Assembly: GCA_963726435.1 (NCBI GenBank)
Contig: CAVSCJ010000007.1
Location: forward strand, 124,001-188,000
Length of the DNA stretch: 64,000 bases
Direction: 5' to 3'
Source of the DNA: PALSA-660 sp963726435
Lineage (GTDB): Bacteria; Actinomycetota; Coriobacteriia; Anaerosomatales; PALSA-660
Positions 44,505 through 53,110 of this stretch are shown one piece after another. The first letter of the stretch is position 1; every line of letters starts with the position of its first letter. The position numbers were made by a program, and so were the translations under genes. Below the pieces are notes generated by a model. That model worked only from the letters and a program-made list of their open reading frames with translations, was not told the DNA's origin and did no database searches.

Positions 44505-45320
44505 GTGGACACACACAAGGTTCGACTCACCGAGGAGAAGGAGACCCTTCTCGTCCCGCTCCTGGGCAAGGCCTTGGAGAGCAAGCAGCCTCATCCGATC
44601 ATCGTCGACCCCAAGGCCGAGGAGATCCTCGAGAACATCGATTACGACTTCAGGCAACTGAACGCTCCGAGGAAGACCCTCGTCATGCTCGCGATGCGAG
44701 CGAAGCAGCTCGATTCCTACACGCGGGACTACCTGAAGCGCAGTGACGATCCCGTGGTGCTGCACCTGGGATGTGGCCTCGACAGTCGCGTGCTTCGCGT
44801 CGGGTTCGACAGGGGCGCGTGGTACGACGTCGACTACCCCGATGTCATCGAATTGCGTCGGCAGTTCTACACCGAGACGGAGTCCTATCACATGATCGCG
44901 TCATCGGTGACGGAGCGAGGCTGGCTCGACCAGGTGGCACAGCCCGACGGCCCCGGCTTCATCGTGGCAGAGGGACTGCTCATGTACTTGCACGAAGACG
45001 AGGTGAAGCGGCTCTTCCTCGATCTGCAGAGCCGTCTGCCCGGCAGCGAGATCGTCTTCGATGCGTTCAGCACCTTGACCGCCAAGGGCGCGAATCGTCA
45101 TCCGTCCATCAAGAAGACGGGGGCGCACATCTACTGGGGGATCGACGATGCGCGGCAGATCGAGCAGTGGAGCCCCGGGATCAAGCTTCTCGAAGAGTGG
45201 TTCTTCACCGACTCGGAGGACATCCCTGCGCTCGGATTGGGAGATCGCCTCATGTTCAACGTCATGGGGACGTTGCGCATGGCGAAGCAGGCCCATCGCG
45301 TTCTTCGCTTTCGCCTGTAG
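44505..45320 (+). CDS. Class I SAM methyltransferase, LCM/PPM-like
   Basis: A 271-residue methyltransferase with GTG start and AGGGGG upstream. The SAM loop is VVLHLGCGLDSRVLRVG, then a YDVDYPDVIELR acidic turn and the DGPGFIVAEGLLMYLHEDEV motif found in the leucine carboxyl methyltransferase/Tcmp group. These often act on small acids or polyketide-like acids. The substrate is unknown. Degenerate attC-like sequence follows it (45343), so it may once have been a cassette. Confidence 0.8.
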   Translation: MDTHKVRLTEEKETLLVPLLGKALESKQPHPIIVDPKAEEILENIDYDFRQLNAPRKTLVMLAMRAKQLDSYTRDYLKRSDDPVVLHLGCGLDSRVLRVGFDRGAWYDVDYPDVIELRRQFYTETESYHMIASSVTERGWLDQVAQPDGPGFIVAEGLLMYLHEDEVKRLFLDLQSRLPGSEIVFDAFSTLTAKGANRHPSIKKTGAHIYWGIDDARQIEQWSPGIKLLEEWFFTDSEDIPALGLGDRLMFNVMGTLRMAKQAHRVLRFRL

Positions 45321-45342
45321 CGGGTGCGCTTGCGGCTGAGGC

Positions 45343-45371
45343 GCTGACAAGCGGATCGAGCAGACTCCCTT
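45343..45371 (+). repeat. Possible decayed attC left half
   Basis: GCTGACAAGCGGATCGAGCA after the methyltransferase stop resembles R''-L'' of the attC sites further right (compare 46879), but the core is GAC instead of AAC and no matching L'-R' is seen. Confidence 0.3.
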
Positions 45372-45441
45372 GGCTCGCAACTGGAACCGGATCGGGGAGG
45401 AATCCAGTTTCCAGCCTAGAATATGCAGCGGGGGTGGAGAC

Positions 45442-46190
45442 ATGTCCCAGCGCGATCGAGGAGGGAGGCGTCGCGGGACCCGGGATCCGTCGACGGTCGA
45501 CAACCTGGAGGCGCTCGATGACGCGGTGCGCTTCGGGGCCTGGAGTCGGTGCTGCGGCTCACGACGCGAAGTCTCCTGGGACGGAGGAGCGTGGGACGAG
45601 CTGTCGGCAAGCTCTCGCACCGGTTCCTTCGTGGTCAATCGGGATCTGGTGCGTGTGCGATCTGGTGGAGCGACCCGGTGGCGGATGTCGGCGAGCATCA
45701 TCCCGATCGGCAAGGACCTGTTGGGCGCATTGACCGTGCCGTCGGTAGCCCTGGGGGCGTTCGGGCCCGCGGTGGGAGCGTTCTACTGTCTGCGGACATT
45801 GCGCGGCAAGGGCGCCATCCGACAGTACCTGCGCGGCCTGCTCGACCTTCGCTTCGGCTGGTGGGGCTGGTTCGCGCCTCCGCTGGTGCTCGGCGGGACA
45901 ACTTGGCTTGCGTGGATACTGCCGGAGCTATGGGGGGAACCGCGCCTGCCGATGCTCCTGCCCTCGGTGTGGGTCTTCCTGCCAGTCCTGCTGCTCATGG
46001 TCTTTGTTGGTGGCGGGCAGGAGGAGCTGGGTTGGCGAGGCTACATCCTGGACCCGCTCGAGGAGCGACTGGGGCCCTGGCTGGGCAACATCGTGCTCGG
46101 GGTGGTCTGGTCCGTGTGGCATCTGCCGCTGTTCTTCGTACAGGGAACCACTCAGAGGTTCATGCCGTTCCTCGGGTTCACGCTGTATCT
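45442..46190 (+). pseudogene. CPBP intramembrane protease, truncated 5' part of a mosaic
   Basis: From about 45700 on, this encodes CPBP (Abi/Rce1) protease helices with the catalytic EELGWRGYILDPLEERLG and WSVWHLPLFFVQG motifs. The N-terminal ~90 residues (MSQRDRGG on) are not membrane-like and look unrelated. The protein breaks off after FLGFTLYL at 46190, before the final HxxxN helix, and is followed at once by a HEAT-repeat fragment. A second, complete CPBP gene at 52009 has a similar upstream sequence. I judge this a recombinant remnant. Confidence 0.65.
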
Positions 46191-46338
46191 GACGAGACAC
46201 TGCCGCTTCTGCTCGAACACACGAAGGACGACAAGTTCATCACCACGCGACAGTGCCTCCAGAACATCTGGAAGGTCGCTGCCGCTGACGCCCTCTCTCA
46301 AGGAGAGCGTGCTCGCGCATCTGGAGGAGCGGTACTCG
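46191..46338 (+). pseudogene. HEAT-repeat fragment within the mosaic
   Basis: In a different frame from the CPBP part, this reads DETLPLLLEHTKDDKFITTR, then QCLQNIWKVAAAD, and, after a one-base shift near 46295, SLKESVLAHLEERYS. It matches the end of HEAT-repeat proteins. It has no start of its own and is joined directly to CPBP sequence on the left and a membrane protein on the right. Confidence 0.55.
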
Positions 46339-46915
46339 GTCTACAACTACACGTACTACGTCCTCGGTGCCGCCCTGAACGTGTTCTTCGCCGTGTACGT
46401 GCTTGCCTTCGTCGTCTCCGCCGCATCACTGATCCTCGGTCTCGTGGGCAGACGCGGCGAAAGCCGCGAAGGCCTTCTCGGGCAACACTGCTCCGCGGAT
46501 CATTGGCGGCTACTACGCCCTCTTTGCAGCGGTCCTTTCGGTGGTCTGGCTGGGCACGTGGGCCGCGTACGTGTTCGCGGGTCGCCCGACACCGCTCGAG
46601 ACAGAGGCCTTCCACCTTGTTGCTGCCCTCGACATGACTCTCATGGTTCCAGTCCTGATGACCGCCGGGGTACTCCTGTGGCGACGCAGGCCATGGGGTT
46701 ATGTCATTGCAGCGGTAGCGGGCATCCAGGCGTCGCTGTATCTGCTGGTCCTATCAGTGAACTCCGTGGTCGCTATCAGCCGCGGTCTCGCTGCCGCCCC
46801 GGGGGAACTCCCGATCTGGGGCACGCTCTTGGTGCTCACCTTCGCGGTTACGGCCTGGTTGGTGCGTGCATGCGATGCGCCTAACAGGGGCATCGAGCAG
46901 AACGCCGCAAGCTAG
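46339..46915 (+). pseudogene. Membrane protein, 5'-fused in the mosaic (frameshift)
   Basis: A four-helix membrane protein that begins VYNYTYYVLGAALNVFFAVY without its own start codon. The frame shifts at about 46451 (gtgggcAgacgcg); with one base removed it continues through DAAKAAKAFSGNT, GGYYALFAAVLSVVWLG and LLWRRRPWGYVIAAVAGIQ. The last part resembles the end of the membrane protein at 48178 (WIWRRRAWGYVIGG). The reading frame runs into the attC at 46879. Confidence 0.5.
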
Positions 46916-46963
46916 ACTGCCCGAATTACGCATGCGGGTCTGCTCATGCCCAATACGTTGAAC
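46879..46963 (+). repeat. attC site 1
   Basis: R'' GCCTAAC (46879) and R' GTTGAAC (46957) enclose L'' GGGCATcGAGCAGA and L' TCTGCTCATGCCC, which are complementary except for the extra c at 46894. This unpaired base is the hallmark of attC strand choice. Length is 85 bases. Confidence 0.88.
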
Positions 46964-46974
46964 GGACGGAACCA

Positions 46975-47538
46975 GTGGACATGCTCCAGCAGCTCGCCTT
47001 CCAGCAAGTCCTGTCGCTCCAGCCACGTCCGACGTCCCTGCTCGAGGTCGGTTGCGGTGACGGCCGCTTCCTCCAGCGTCTCGCCGACTCGCTGCCGCTG
47101 GCCGACATCGTCGGGGTGGACGTGTCGGAGGAGCGCCCTCGGCTAAGGCGGCGCGAGCGCTCGAAGGCCGGCCACGCGTACGAGTCATCAATGCGGCCGC
47201 GGAGCACCTGCCGCTGCCGTCGGACGGGTTCGACGTCGTGGTCGCGAACAAGTCGTTCCATCACTGGCGTGACTGGGGAGCCGGACTTCGCGAAGCGAAC
47301 CGTGTCTTGCGGCCGCGCGGAGCTCTCATAATCGCGGACGCTCTCGCTGCCGGCGCGATCCGCCGTCCCTGGGTCAAGCGGGTGGTGGAGCTCATCGACG
47401 GCGGGCGTATCGTCGATGAGGCGACGTTCGATGCGCATGCTCGGCGCGGCGGGGTTCGCCACCGTCCGACGGATCCCGGATCCCACATCGAGCGGGATGC
47501 GGTTCGTCACCGTGGCGACGCCTTCGAAGGAGGCCTGA
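46975..47538 (+). CDS. Class I SAM methyltransferase (apparent frameshifts)
   Basis: A methyltransferase of about 185 residues if repaired. The SAM loop is SLLEVGCGDGRFLQRLADSL, then IVGVDVS, then the acidic LPLPSDGFDVVVANKSFHHW and the LRPRGALIIADA strand. The frame needs three one-base corrections: near 47130 and 47141 (ggagCgccctcgGctaag), and near 47436 (gatgcgCatgc). It then ends in TGA overlapping the next ATG. The GTG start lies 11 bases after attC 1. The substrate is unknown. Confidence 0.7.
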
Positions 47539-48143
47539 TGAGGTTGCGCTTCGGTCCCATCCCGGACGACCCGGGCTTCGCGCCGGAGGACGGGGACTGG
47601 GTCAAGCTCAGGGAGCCCTCGTTCGGCCGGATGCTGCTTCTGGCGCTCCCTCTGTCGGTGCTTCTCGTGATCGGTATCTGGATGGCTTGGGGAGCTGTCG
47701 CGTGGTTGAGGGGTATCGAGGGTGAGTCCGGCGGCGCGGTGACACTCGGGACCGCGCTTTCGTATCTGGGTGCGTTCGTCGCCCTGCTCTTCGTGCACGA
47801 GCTGCTGCACGCCGCTGCTCTGCCCGCCGCCGGTCTGAGCGCGGCCACGACGCTGGGGTTCTGGCCCAAGACGCTCACTCCGTACGTATCCTACGAGGGG
47901 GAGCTGTCGCGGACTCGGCACGTCCTGGTGGGTGTCACGCCGTTTCTCGTCCTGTCGATCGTGCCGATCCTTGTCGGTCTGTGCTTCTCCGTGGTGCCCC
48001 CATGGGCGGTGGCTATCGGCGTGGTCAACGCGTTCGGTGCGTCCGGCGACCTGATCGGCGTGGGCGTTCTCGTGTCCCAGGCCCCGTCGTCGGCCGTCGT
48101 TCGCAGCAAGGGCCAGGAGACGTGGTGGCGTCGAGCGGCGTAG
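47538..48143 (+). CDS. DUF3267-type membrane zinc peptidase-like protein
   Basis: A 201-residue protein with four helices and a zincin-like FVHELLHAAALPAAGL motif (HExxH) in helix 2. DUF3267 proteins resemble site-2-protease-like membrane zincins. Helix 1 is MLLLALPLSVLLVIGIW. ATG 47538 overlaps the methyltransferase stop (TGATG). Activity is inferred from the motif only. Confidence 0.72.
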   Translation: MRLRFGPIPDDPGFAPEDGDWVKLREPSFGRMLLLALPLSVLLVIGIWMAWGAVAWLRGIEGESGGAVTLGTALSYLGAFVALLFVHELLHAAALPAAGLSAATTLGFWPKTLTPYVSYEGELSRTRHVLVGVTPFLVLSIVPILVGLCFSVVPPWAVAIGVVNAFGASGDLIGVGVLVSQAPSSAVVRSKGQETWWRRAA

Positions 48144-48177
48144 AGATCGAATCGTAGGATCGGGACTGGGGGTTTCC

Positions 48178-49021
48178 ATGAAGTCGTCAGAGTCACCTGC
48201 GCTCGGCCGCGCCACCTACGCCGTGTCGGCCGCCCTCGCGGCAGTCGCCGCGCTGACCTCGGGCGCCAGCTTCTTCTTCTGGCATGTGTTTGCGGCGCGA
48301 TGTGCCGATGACGGTGGGCAACATGAGGGGTACCGCCCTGGCCGTGCTCGTCATAGCGGTGCCACTGCTCGTCGGCTCGATGATGCTGTCCTCGCGCGGG
48401 TCTCTGCGGGCCCGGTTCGTCTGGCTCGGGGCTGTTGCCTACATCGCCTACAACGCGGTCATGTTCTGCTTCGCGCTGCAGTTCAACTCGTTCTTCCTGC
48501 TGTTCGCCGCGCTGCTGGCGCTGTCCTTCTGGGCGTTGGTGACGCTGCTCGTGCGATTCGACCTTGCCGCGGCGTCGGCAGGCGGGGCGGGCGTTCCGGC
48601 CCGCACCATCGCCGTGTACATGCTGGTGTGCCTCGCTCTGTTCGCCATGATGTGGTTGCGTGACATCATCCCGGCGACAATCGGCAACGTCCTTCCGGCC
48701 GCCTTCAAGGGGACCGGCCTCACCCAGAACCCGATATATGTGCTCGACTTCGCGTTCACTTTTCCGCTGCTTGCCGTCGGCGCGCTGTGGATCTGGCGAC
48801 GGCGCGCATGGGGCTACGTGATCGGCGGGATGATGGTCGTCTCGCTGACGATCGAGACGGCGGGCATCGCCATCGACCAGTGGTTCGGGAACCTGCACGA
48901 CCCGTCGGCCCCGCTCGACGCCGTGCCGATCATGGGCGTGCTCACCGTCGTCGGGCTCGTGTTCTCGGCGCTGTTCCTGCGGGGGATGAGTGCCAGACGG
49001 GATGTCCCACTCCGAGACTGA
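48178..49021 (+). CDS. Seven-helix membrane protein (apparent frameshift)
   Basis: About 280 residues if repaired. ATG 48178 (MKSSESPALGRATYAVSAAL) is in a different frame from the body. At about 48292 (gtgtttGcggcgcg) one g fewer joins FFFWHVF to RRDVPMTVGNMRG. Six to seven helices follow, including YIAYNAVMFCFALQFNSFFL and WIWRRRAWGYVIGG. The family is not recognised; its end resembles that of the protein fragment at 46339. It closes a 2.2-kb stretch with no internal attC. Confidence 0.55.
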
Positions 49022-49092
49022 CGCTTGTGGGTGCCTGCAGGCCACCGGACACACCCCGGCGCCCAGTTGCGACGCGGGGCGGGAGTTGCGAC

Positions 49093-49178
49093 GCTAGCGG
49101 GGCAGCGAGAGTCGGTGGGTAGTACGATGAATCGAGGGATCTGCGGCGCTATACAGACCGCTGAATGACTGGTTAGGC
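49093..49178 (+). repeat. attC 3' part, 86-bp repeat copy A
   Basis: Ends in the core GTTAGGC (49172). The 86 bases from GCTAGC on match those at 53111-53196 at about three of four positions with no gap. The R' core is complementary to R'' GCCTAAC at 49855, defining the cassette in between. The R'' on its own left side is degenerate (perhaps TTGCGAC near 49086). Confidence 0.65.
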
Positions 49179-49230
49179 GGACAGGGGTTTGGAGCAAACC
49201 TCAGCCGGGACCGATTGAAGGGACTCGGCC

Positions 49231-49837
49231 ATGCGTGAGCTGATCGTCACAACCTTCCTGACCCTCGACGGAGTCATGCAAGCTCCGGGTGCACCGCACG
49301 AGGACGAGGAGAGAGGTTTCGCCCTTGGTGGCTGGCAGGCCAGCTACCCGGACGACGTGGGGGCAGCGGTGTTGGCGGCCTTCATGGAAGAGCCGTTCGA
49401 CCTGCTGCTGGGACGCAAGACCTACGACATCTTCGCTGCTTACTGGCCCTACCACGTTGATGGATCGATTGGAAGGAAGTTCGGAGAGGCCACCAAGTAC
49501 GTGGCGTCGCGCGGCGCTCCGGGCTCTTCCGTGGGAGCGGTCGGTGCTACTCGAGAACGATGTCGCCCAATCCATCGCGGAGCTGAAGAGTCAAGACGGT
49601 CCGCAGCTGCACGTCTACGGCAGCGGCGACCTCATACAGACCCTCAGAGTTCACGATCTTGTCGATCGCTATCTGCTGTGGATCCATCCAGTCGTACTCG
49701 GATCCGGAAAACGTCTCTTCCCCGAGGGCACCTGCCCGGGTGCGCTACGGCTCGTGGACAGTCAGGTATCCACGACCGGGGTCATGATCGGCAGCTATGA
49801 GCCGTCCGGCGAGGTCGTTACTGGGACGATTGAGTGA
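49231..49837 (+). CDS. RibD C-terminal/dihydrofolate-reductase-like protein (apparent frameshift)
   Basis: About 200 residues if repaired, of the DHFR-like RibD_C family often found in cassettes and resistance regions. Motifs are IVTTFLTLDGVMQAPG, DLLLGRKTYDIFAAYWP, and, after the break, LHVYGSGDLIQTL and HPVVLGSGKRLFPEG. The frame shifts near 49515-49545; one base fewer joins YVAS to LPWERSVLLEND. The family binds NADPH-like cofactor; the true substrate is unknown. It fills a cassette bounded by GTTAGGC (49172) and GCCTAAC (49855). Confidence 0.75.
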
Positions 49838-49854
49838 ACCTGCACGCGGGTGCC

Positions 49855-49958
49855 GCCTAACCAGCGCTTCCAGCAGACAATACGCCGCCAGCAGGGTAGG
49901 TTCGGGCACTACGCGCAGCTCGGCGGCGTATTGCAGCTGAAGCGCAACAACGTCAGGC
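49855..49958 (+). repeat. attC site 2
   Basis: R'' GCCTAAC (49855), L'' GCGCTTcCAGC, L' GCTGAAGCGC and R' GTCAGGC (49952). The extra c in L'' is present. An internal inverted repeat CAATACGCCGCC / GGCGGCGTATTG extends the stem. The R' has GTC in place of GTT. Length is 104 bases. Confidence 0.85.
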
Positions 49959-50007
49959 CGACAGAGGGAGCCCCGCGCGCAAGGCCGTCCGAGAAGGGGT
50001 TGGCGCC

Positions 50008-50625
50008 ATGAGACGCGTCTTGGCCTGGGCCAGCATCATCGGCGCATCGTTCTTCCTTGTCGCAGCCGTCGCTCTTCACATTCTGGCGCCGGAGGTCGAT
50101 CCGATGCGCTATGGGTTGAGCTTCTACGCGCACTCGCGCTTTGGCTTCCTGATCGATCTTGCGATCGTGCTCATGGGCGTCTCGGCAATCACCCTGGCGC
50201 TTGCCTTGTGGCCGGCCAAGCCGTCAACCGCGGGCCGCCTCGGGTTGCTTCTCCTCATGGCCTTCGGGGTCACCGAGTTCGTGGCGGGCTTCTTCCCGGT
50301 TGACGCGCCGGGGGCTTCTCCAAGCCTCGCAGGTTCCATCCACAGCATCGCGGGCTACAACTTCCTTCTTGTTGTCGCTGCTGTCCTGCTCGTCGAGAAG
50401 AGTCGTTCCACGGACGGCGACCCCGGTCATCCACGGCCGATCACTGTCCTGTTCGCGTGGCTCTTTCTCGCCTCCACGGTGCTCCTCTTCACGTTCAACG
50501 GCCCCCTCGTGGCGCTCGGCATCGGGGGCGCCATTCAGCGCGTGTTCTTCGTGGTGCTGATCGCGTGGATCCTGCTCAAGGCCATGCCGCTTGTGCGGAC
50601 TGAGGCGCCAAACTTGGCCGCCTAG
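50008..50625 (+). CDS. DUF998 membrane protein
   Basis: A 205-residue protein with six helices. The order (N-terminal LAWASIIGASFFLVAAVALH; YGLSFYAHSRFGFLIDL; GFFPVDAPGA; SIHSIAGYNFLL) fits the DUF998 family. The PVDAPG and SIHSIAG elements are its conserved loop parts. The function is unknown. It is the first gene after attC 2. Confidence 0.75.
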   Translation: MRRVLAWASIIGASFFLVAAVALHILAPEVDPMRYGLSFYAHSRFGFLIDLAIVLMGVSAITLALALWPAKPSTAGRLGLLLLMAFGVTEFVAGFFPVDAPGASPSLAGSIHSIAGYNFLLVVAAVLLVEKSRSTDGDPGHPRPITVLFAWLFLASTVLLFTFNGPLVALGIGGAIQRVFFVVLIAWILLKAMPLVRTEAPNLAA

Positions 50626-50634
50626 TCCCGGGCG

Positions 50635-50660
50635 GCTTGACCAGCGGTCGAAGTGGGCGA
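50635..50660 (+). repeat. Decayed attC left half
   Basis: GCTTGACCAGCGGTCGAAGT directly after the DUF998 stop. GCTTGAC is one base off the complement of R' GTCAGGC (49952), as expected for the matching end of the DUF998 cassette. No L'-R' follows. Confidence 0.45.
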
Positions 50661-50811
50661 CCTCGCGGACACGTTCATCGAGGGACGGAAGCAGCCCGCG
50701 AGCGTCTTCTTCGAGACCGCGTGCGGCTATTCCCGTGGGGGCACGGTTACCTACACCAAGGACGGGATCGTCGCAGCGACGATCTACATCGCCCCGCCCG
50801 CCGGGCCCTAG
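50653..50811 (+). pseudogene. Short ORF or gene remnant
   Basis: From a possible GTG this reads 52 residues: VGDLADTFIEGRKQPASVFF, then ETACGYSRGGTVTYTKDGIV, ending IAPPAGP. It has no ribosome site, starts inside the decayed attC half and looks like the C-terminal end of a lost gene. I do not recognise the family. Confidence 0.3.
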
Positions 50812-50980
50812 CCGGGACGGGCCGTCGCCAGCGGGATCGCGGCGCCCCGGCGGCCGGACCGCCGTGGGTGATCGCCGATGGCTCCGCTCGCTCGGCACGC
50901 ATCGAGGGCGGGGAATCGTCGGGGGACGGTTCGGCTCGTGTCAGGCCCGCGCGCGACGCTGAACTCGGCGGTCGTCCGCG

Positions 50981-51020
50981 TGGGTTGTCACTTGACAACC
51001 CACTCTAGGCCGCGTAGCCT
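50981..51020 (+). promoter_or_regulatory. Promoter with overlapping operator
   Basis: A 10-bp perfect inverted repeat, TGGGTTGTCA-CT-TGACAACCCA (50981-51002), overlaps a -35 box TTGACA (50992-50997). A -10-like TAGCCT (51015-51020) stands 17 bases later. It precedes the HicA-like/HTH gene pair and fits autoregulation. The upstream bases 50812-50980 hold nothing else I can recognise. Confidence 0.65.
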
Positions 51021-51041
51021 CCGGAAAGGGAACGAGCACAC

Positions 51042-51305
51042 GTGGCCAGAAGGCGACATCCCGATCCCCACATAGAAGGCGCCCTGCGACATGCGGAGCG
51101 GAAGGGCTGGCGGGTCGAGCCGACGGGCAAGAGCTCGCACGCGTGGGGTCGACTCTACTGCCCGCACAACGATCCCTACTGCCGGTGTGGCGAGTTCTGT
51201 GTGACGAGCATCAGCGGGACGCCGCGCGATCCCGAGAACCAGGCCCGGCAGATCGTGCGCAGGGTCGACGCCTGCAGTGGCGGCAAGTCCGCTGAAGAGG
51301 ACTGA
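51042..51305 (+). CDS. HicA-like small protein with a Cys cluster
   Basis: An 87-residue protein with GTG start. The first half, ALRHAERKGWRVEPTGKSSH, recalls the HicA pattern (GW...GSH) with a His at the expected catalytic position. The second half carries YCPHNDPYCRCGEFC, a possible metal site absent from HicA, then ENQARQIVRRVDAC. It is followed after 21 bases by an HTH protein and preceded by a palindromic promoter. A toxin-antitoxin role is likely but unproven. Confidence 0.55.
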   Translation: MARRRHPDPHIEGALRHAERKGWRVEPTGKSSHAWGRLYCPHNDPYCRCGEFCVTSISGTPRDPENQARQIVRRVDACSGGKSAEED

Positions 51306-51326
51306 GAGCGGGAGGTGCAAGGACCG

Positions 51327-51854
51327 ATGAAGGAATACGAGTTCACGCTGCGCTTCACGCTGCCCTCGGTCGATGGCGACCTCGATGATCTCGTCGAGCG
51401 ACTCGGCGAGGGCGGATGCGACGACGCTCTCGTCGGCATCGGGCATCCGGGGCGCATCGCCCTCGACTTCACCCGGAACGCGGATTCGGCTTCCGAGGCC
51501 GTCTTCAGCGCTGTCGCCGATGTCTCGCGTGCGTTGCCCGGCGCGACGCTTGCGGAGGTCGCGCCCGACCTGGTCGGCATCACGGACGTGGCGGATCTGG
51601 TCGGCTGCTCGCGGCAGAACATCCGGCAGATGATGATCGCCGCCGGGTCCGGGGCGCCGGTGCCGGTCCATGAGGGCAGCCCGTCCGTGTGGCATCTCGC
51701 GCCCGTGCTCAGCTGGCTCGCGCTCGCGAAGGGCTATCGAGTCGAGCAGTCGCTGCTGGACGTCGCGTCGATCGCGATGCAGCTCAACCTCGCCATCGAT
51801 GCCCGCTGCGCCGACTCCGTGGTTCAGGAACAGATCCGGACGCTTCTCGCGTAG
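51327..51854 (+). CDS. HTH protein, probable antitoxin/partner
   Basis: A 175-residue protein. The N-terminal ~80 residues (KEYEFTLRFTLPSVDGDLDD, then RIALDFTRNADSASEAV) look like a ferredoxin-like or HicB-like fold. A helix-turn-helix follows: VGITDVADLVGCSRQNIRQM, then a WHLAPVLSWL segment as in excisionase-type HTHs. ATG 51327 is preferred to an in-frame GTG at 51315. It would bind the palindrome at 50981 and neutralise the upstream protein. That is inference. Confidence 0.6.
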   Translation: MKEYEFTLRFTLPSVDGDLDDLVERLGEGGCDDALVGIGHPGRIALDFTRNADSASEAVFSAVADVSRALPGATLAEVAPDLVGITDVADLVGCSRQNIRQMMIAAGSGAPVPVHEGSPSVWHLAPVLSWLALAKGYRVEQSLLDVASIAMQLNLAIDARCADSVVQEQIRTLLA

Positions 51855-52008
51855 GCGTGCTGCGGTCCGCGCTTCACTCGTTTCCCTGCGCCACGCACGC
51901 CATCTCCGTTTCTTCACCAAATCTCGGACAAATAGCATATTCTGGTACACGGACCGGAGCGGGGAGGACTTCGGCCTTCAGTCGAATATGCGAAATGTGA
52001 GGTGGACT

Positions 52009-53064
52009 ATGCCCCCAAGACTGTCTGCCCAGGCGCCCCGAGAGTGGATCGCGCGCCATCCGCTGGCCAGCTTCATCGTCTTGGCCTACGCGATCTCCTG
52101 GACAGCGTGGCCGCTGTCGTACGTGTTCGATCTCGGTGTGAGCAACGGGTTCGGCATCATCGGATCACTCGGCCCCGCGCTGGCTGCAGTGATCGTCTGC
52201 GCCCTGGCGAGTTCCGAGAAGTCGGAGCCCAGTCGTAGCAGGTGGTGGCTGTTCGCGGGTGCCGGCGCGTTCGCCTTGGCGGTCATGGTGCTGCGCAGAC
52301 TGTGGATCACCCCGGCATGGTTGGCTGTCGCCGGCAAGGTCACGACCACGTCCGCCTTCCCCACGCCGATGGCCCTGCCCGTCGATGTGCTGGCCGCGGT
52401 CGCCGTGGCACTCATCATCTCGGGAGTCCGCTCCCGGCGACCGGGCGTCCGTGGCCTTCTGCGCTCACTCGACCTGCGCGCCTACCCCGTGAGGTGGTAC
52501 TGGTGGGCCATCGCGATAGGGGCGTACCCGGTCGTCATGGTCGTGAGTGCAGCCGCCTCGTCACAGCTCGGGCTGCCCGTGTCGGTCCCGCAGCTGTCCG
52601 GAGTGTGGTACCTGCTCGCGCTGGATGTGGTCCTGACTCTTCTGTACCTCATGATCGGCGGAGGCGGTCTCGAGGAGCCGGGGTGGCGCGGCCTCGCGCT
52701 GCCCTTGCTGCAGAAGCGCAGTCGGCCCTTGCGCGCCAGCCTCATCCTGGCTGTGATCTGGGCGCTGTGGCACTTGCCGTTGCTGCTGCTCGAGGGCGCT
52801 TCGCCGGTCGCCATCGTTCCCTACCTGCTGCTGGAAGTCGTCCCGCTCGCGATCCTGTTCACCGCGGTGTTCGGCCTGACCAAGGGCAGTCTCCCGGTGG
52901 TCATCCTGCTGCACGCCTCGATCAACGTCGCGCCGATCTTCCTGCCGACCGCAGGGATCGGGACGATCGTGTTCCTGGTTCTCATGATCGGCGTGGCGGT
53001 CTGGATGTGGCGATCTCCCCAGACGTTCGCGGCAGGCGGATCGAGTGTTGCCCTGCAAGACTGA
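52009..53064 (+). CDS. CPBP intramembrane metalloprotease
   Basis: A complete 351-residue CPBP/Abi protease with eight or nine helices. The catalytic Glu pair and Arg are in LEEPGWRGLALPLLQK, the second motif is IWALWHLPLLLLEG and the last VVILLHASINVAPIF supplies His and Asn. ATG 52009 has GTGAGGTGG upstream; an in-frame ATG at 51988 is possible. The 50 bases before it resemble those before the mosaic CPBP at 45442, so the two are paralogues. CPBP members process peptides or confer bacteriocin immunity. Confidence 0.85.
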   Translation: MPPRLSAQAPREWIARHPLASFIVLAYAISWTAWPLSYVFDLGVSNGFGIIGSLGPALAAVIVCALASSEKSEPSRSRWWLFAGAGAFALAVMVLRRLWITPAWLAVAGKVTTTSAFPTPMALPVDVLAAVAVALIISGVRSRRPGVRGLLRSLDLRAYPVRWYWWAIAIGAYPVVMVVSAAASSQLGLPVSVPQLSGVWYLLALDVVLTLLYLMIGGGGLEEPGWRGLALPLLQKRSRPLRASLILAVIWALWHLPLLLLEGASPVAIVPYLLLEVVPLAILFTAVFGLTKGSLPVVILLHASINVAPIFLPTAGIGTIVFLVLMIGVAVWMWRSPQTFAAGGSSVALQD

Positions 53065-53110
53065 CGAGCGAGATCCGCCACGGCGGAGGGGCGGGTCTGC
53101 GTCGTGTAAG

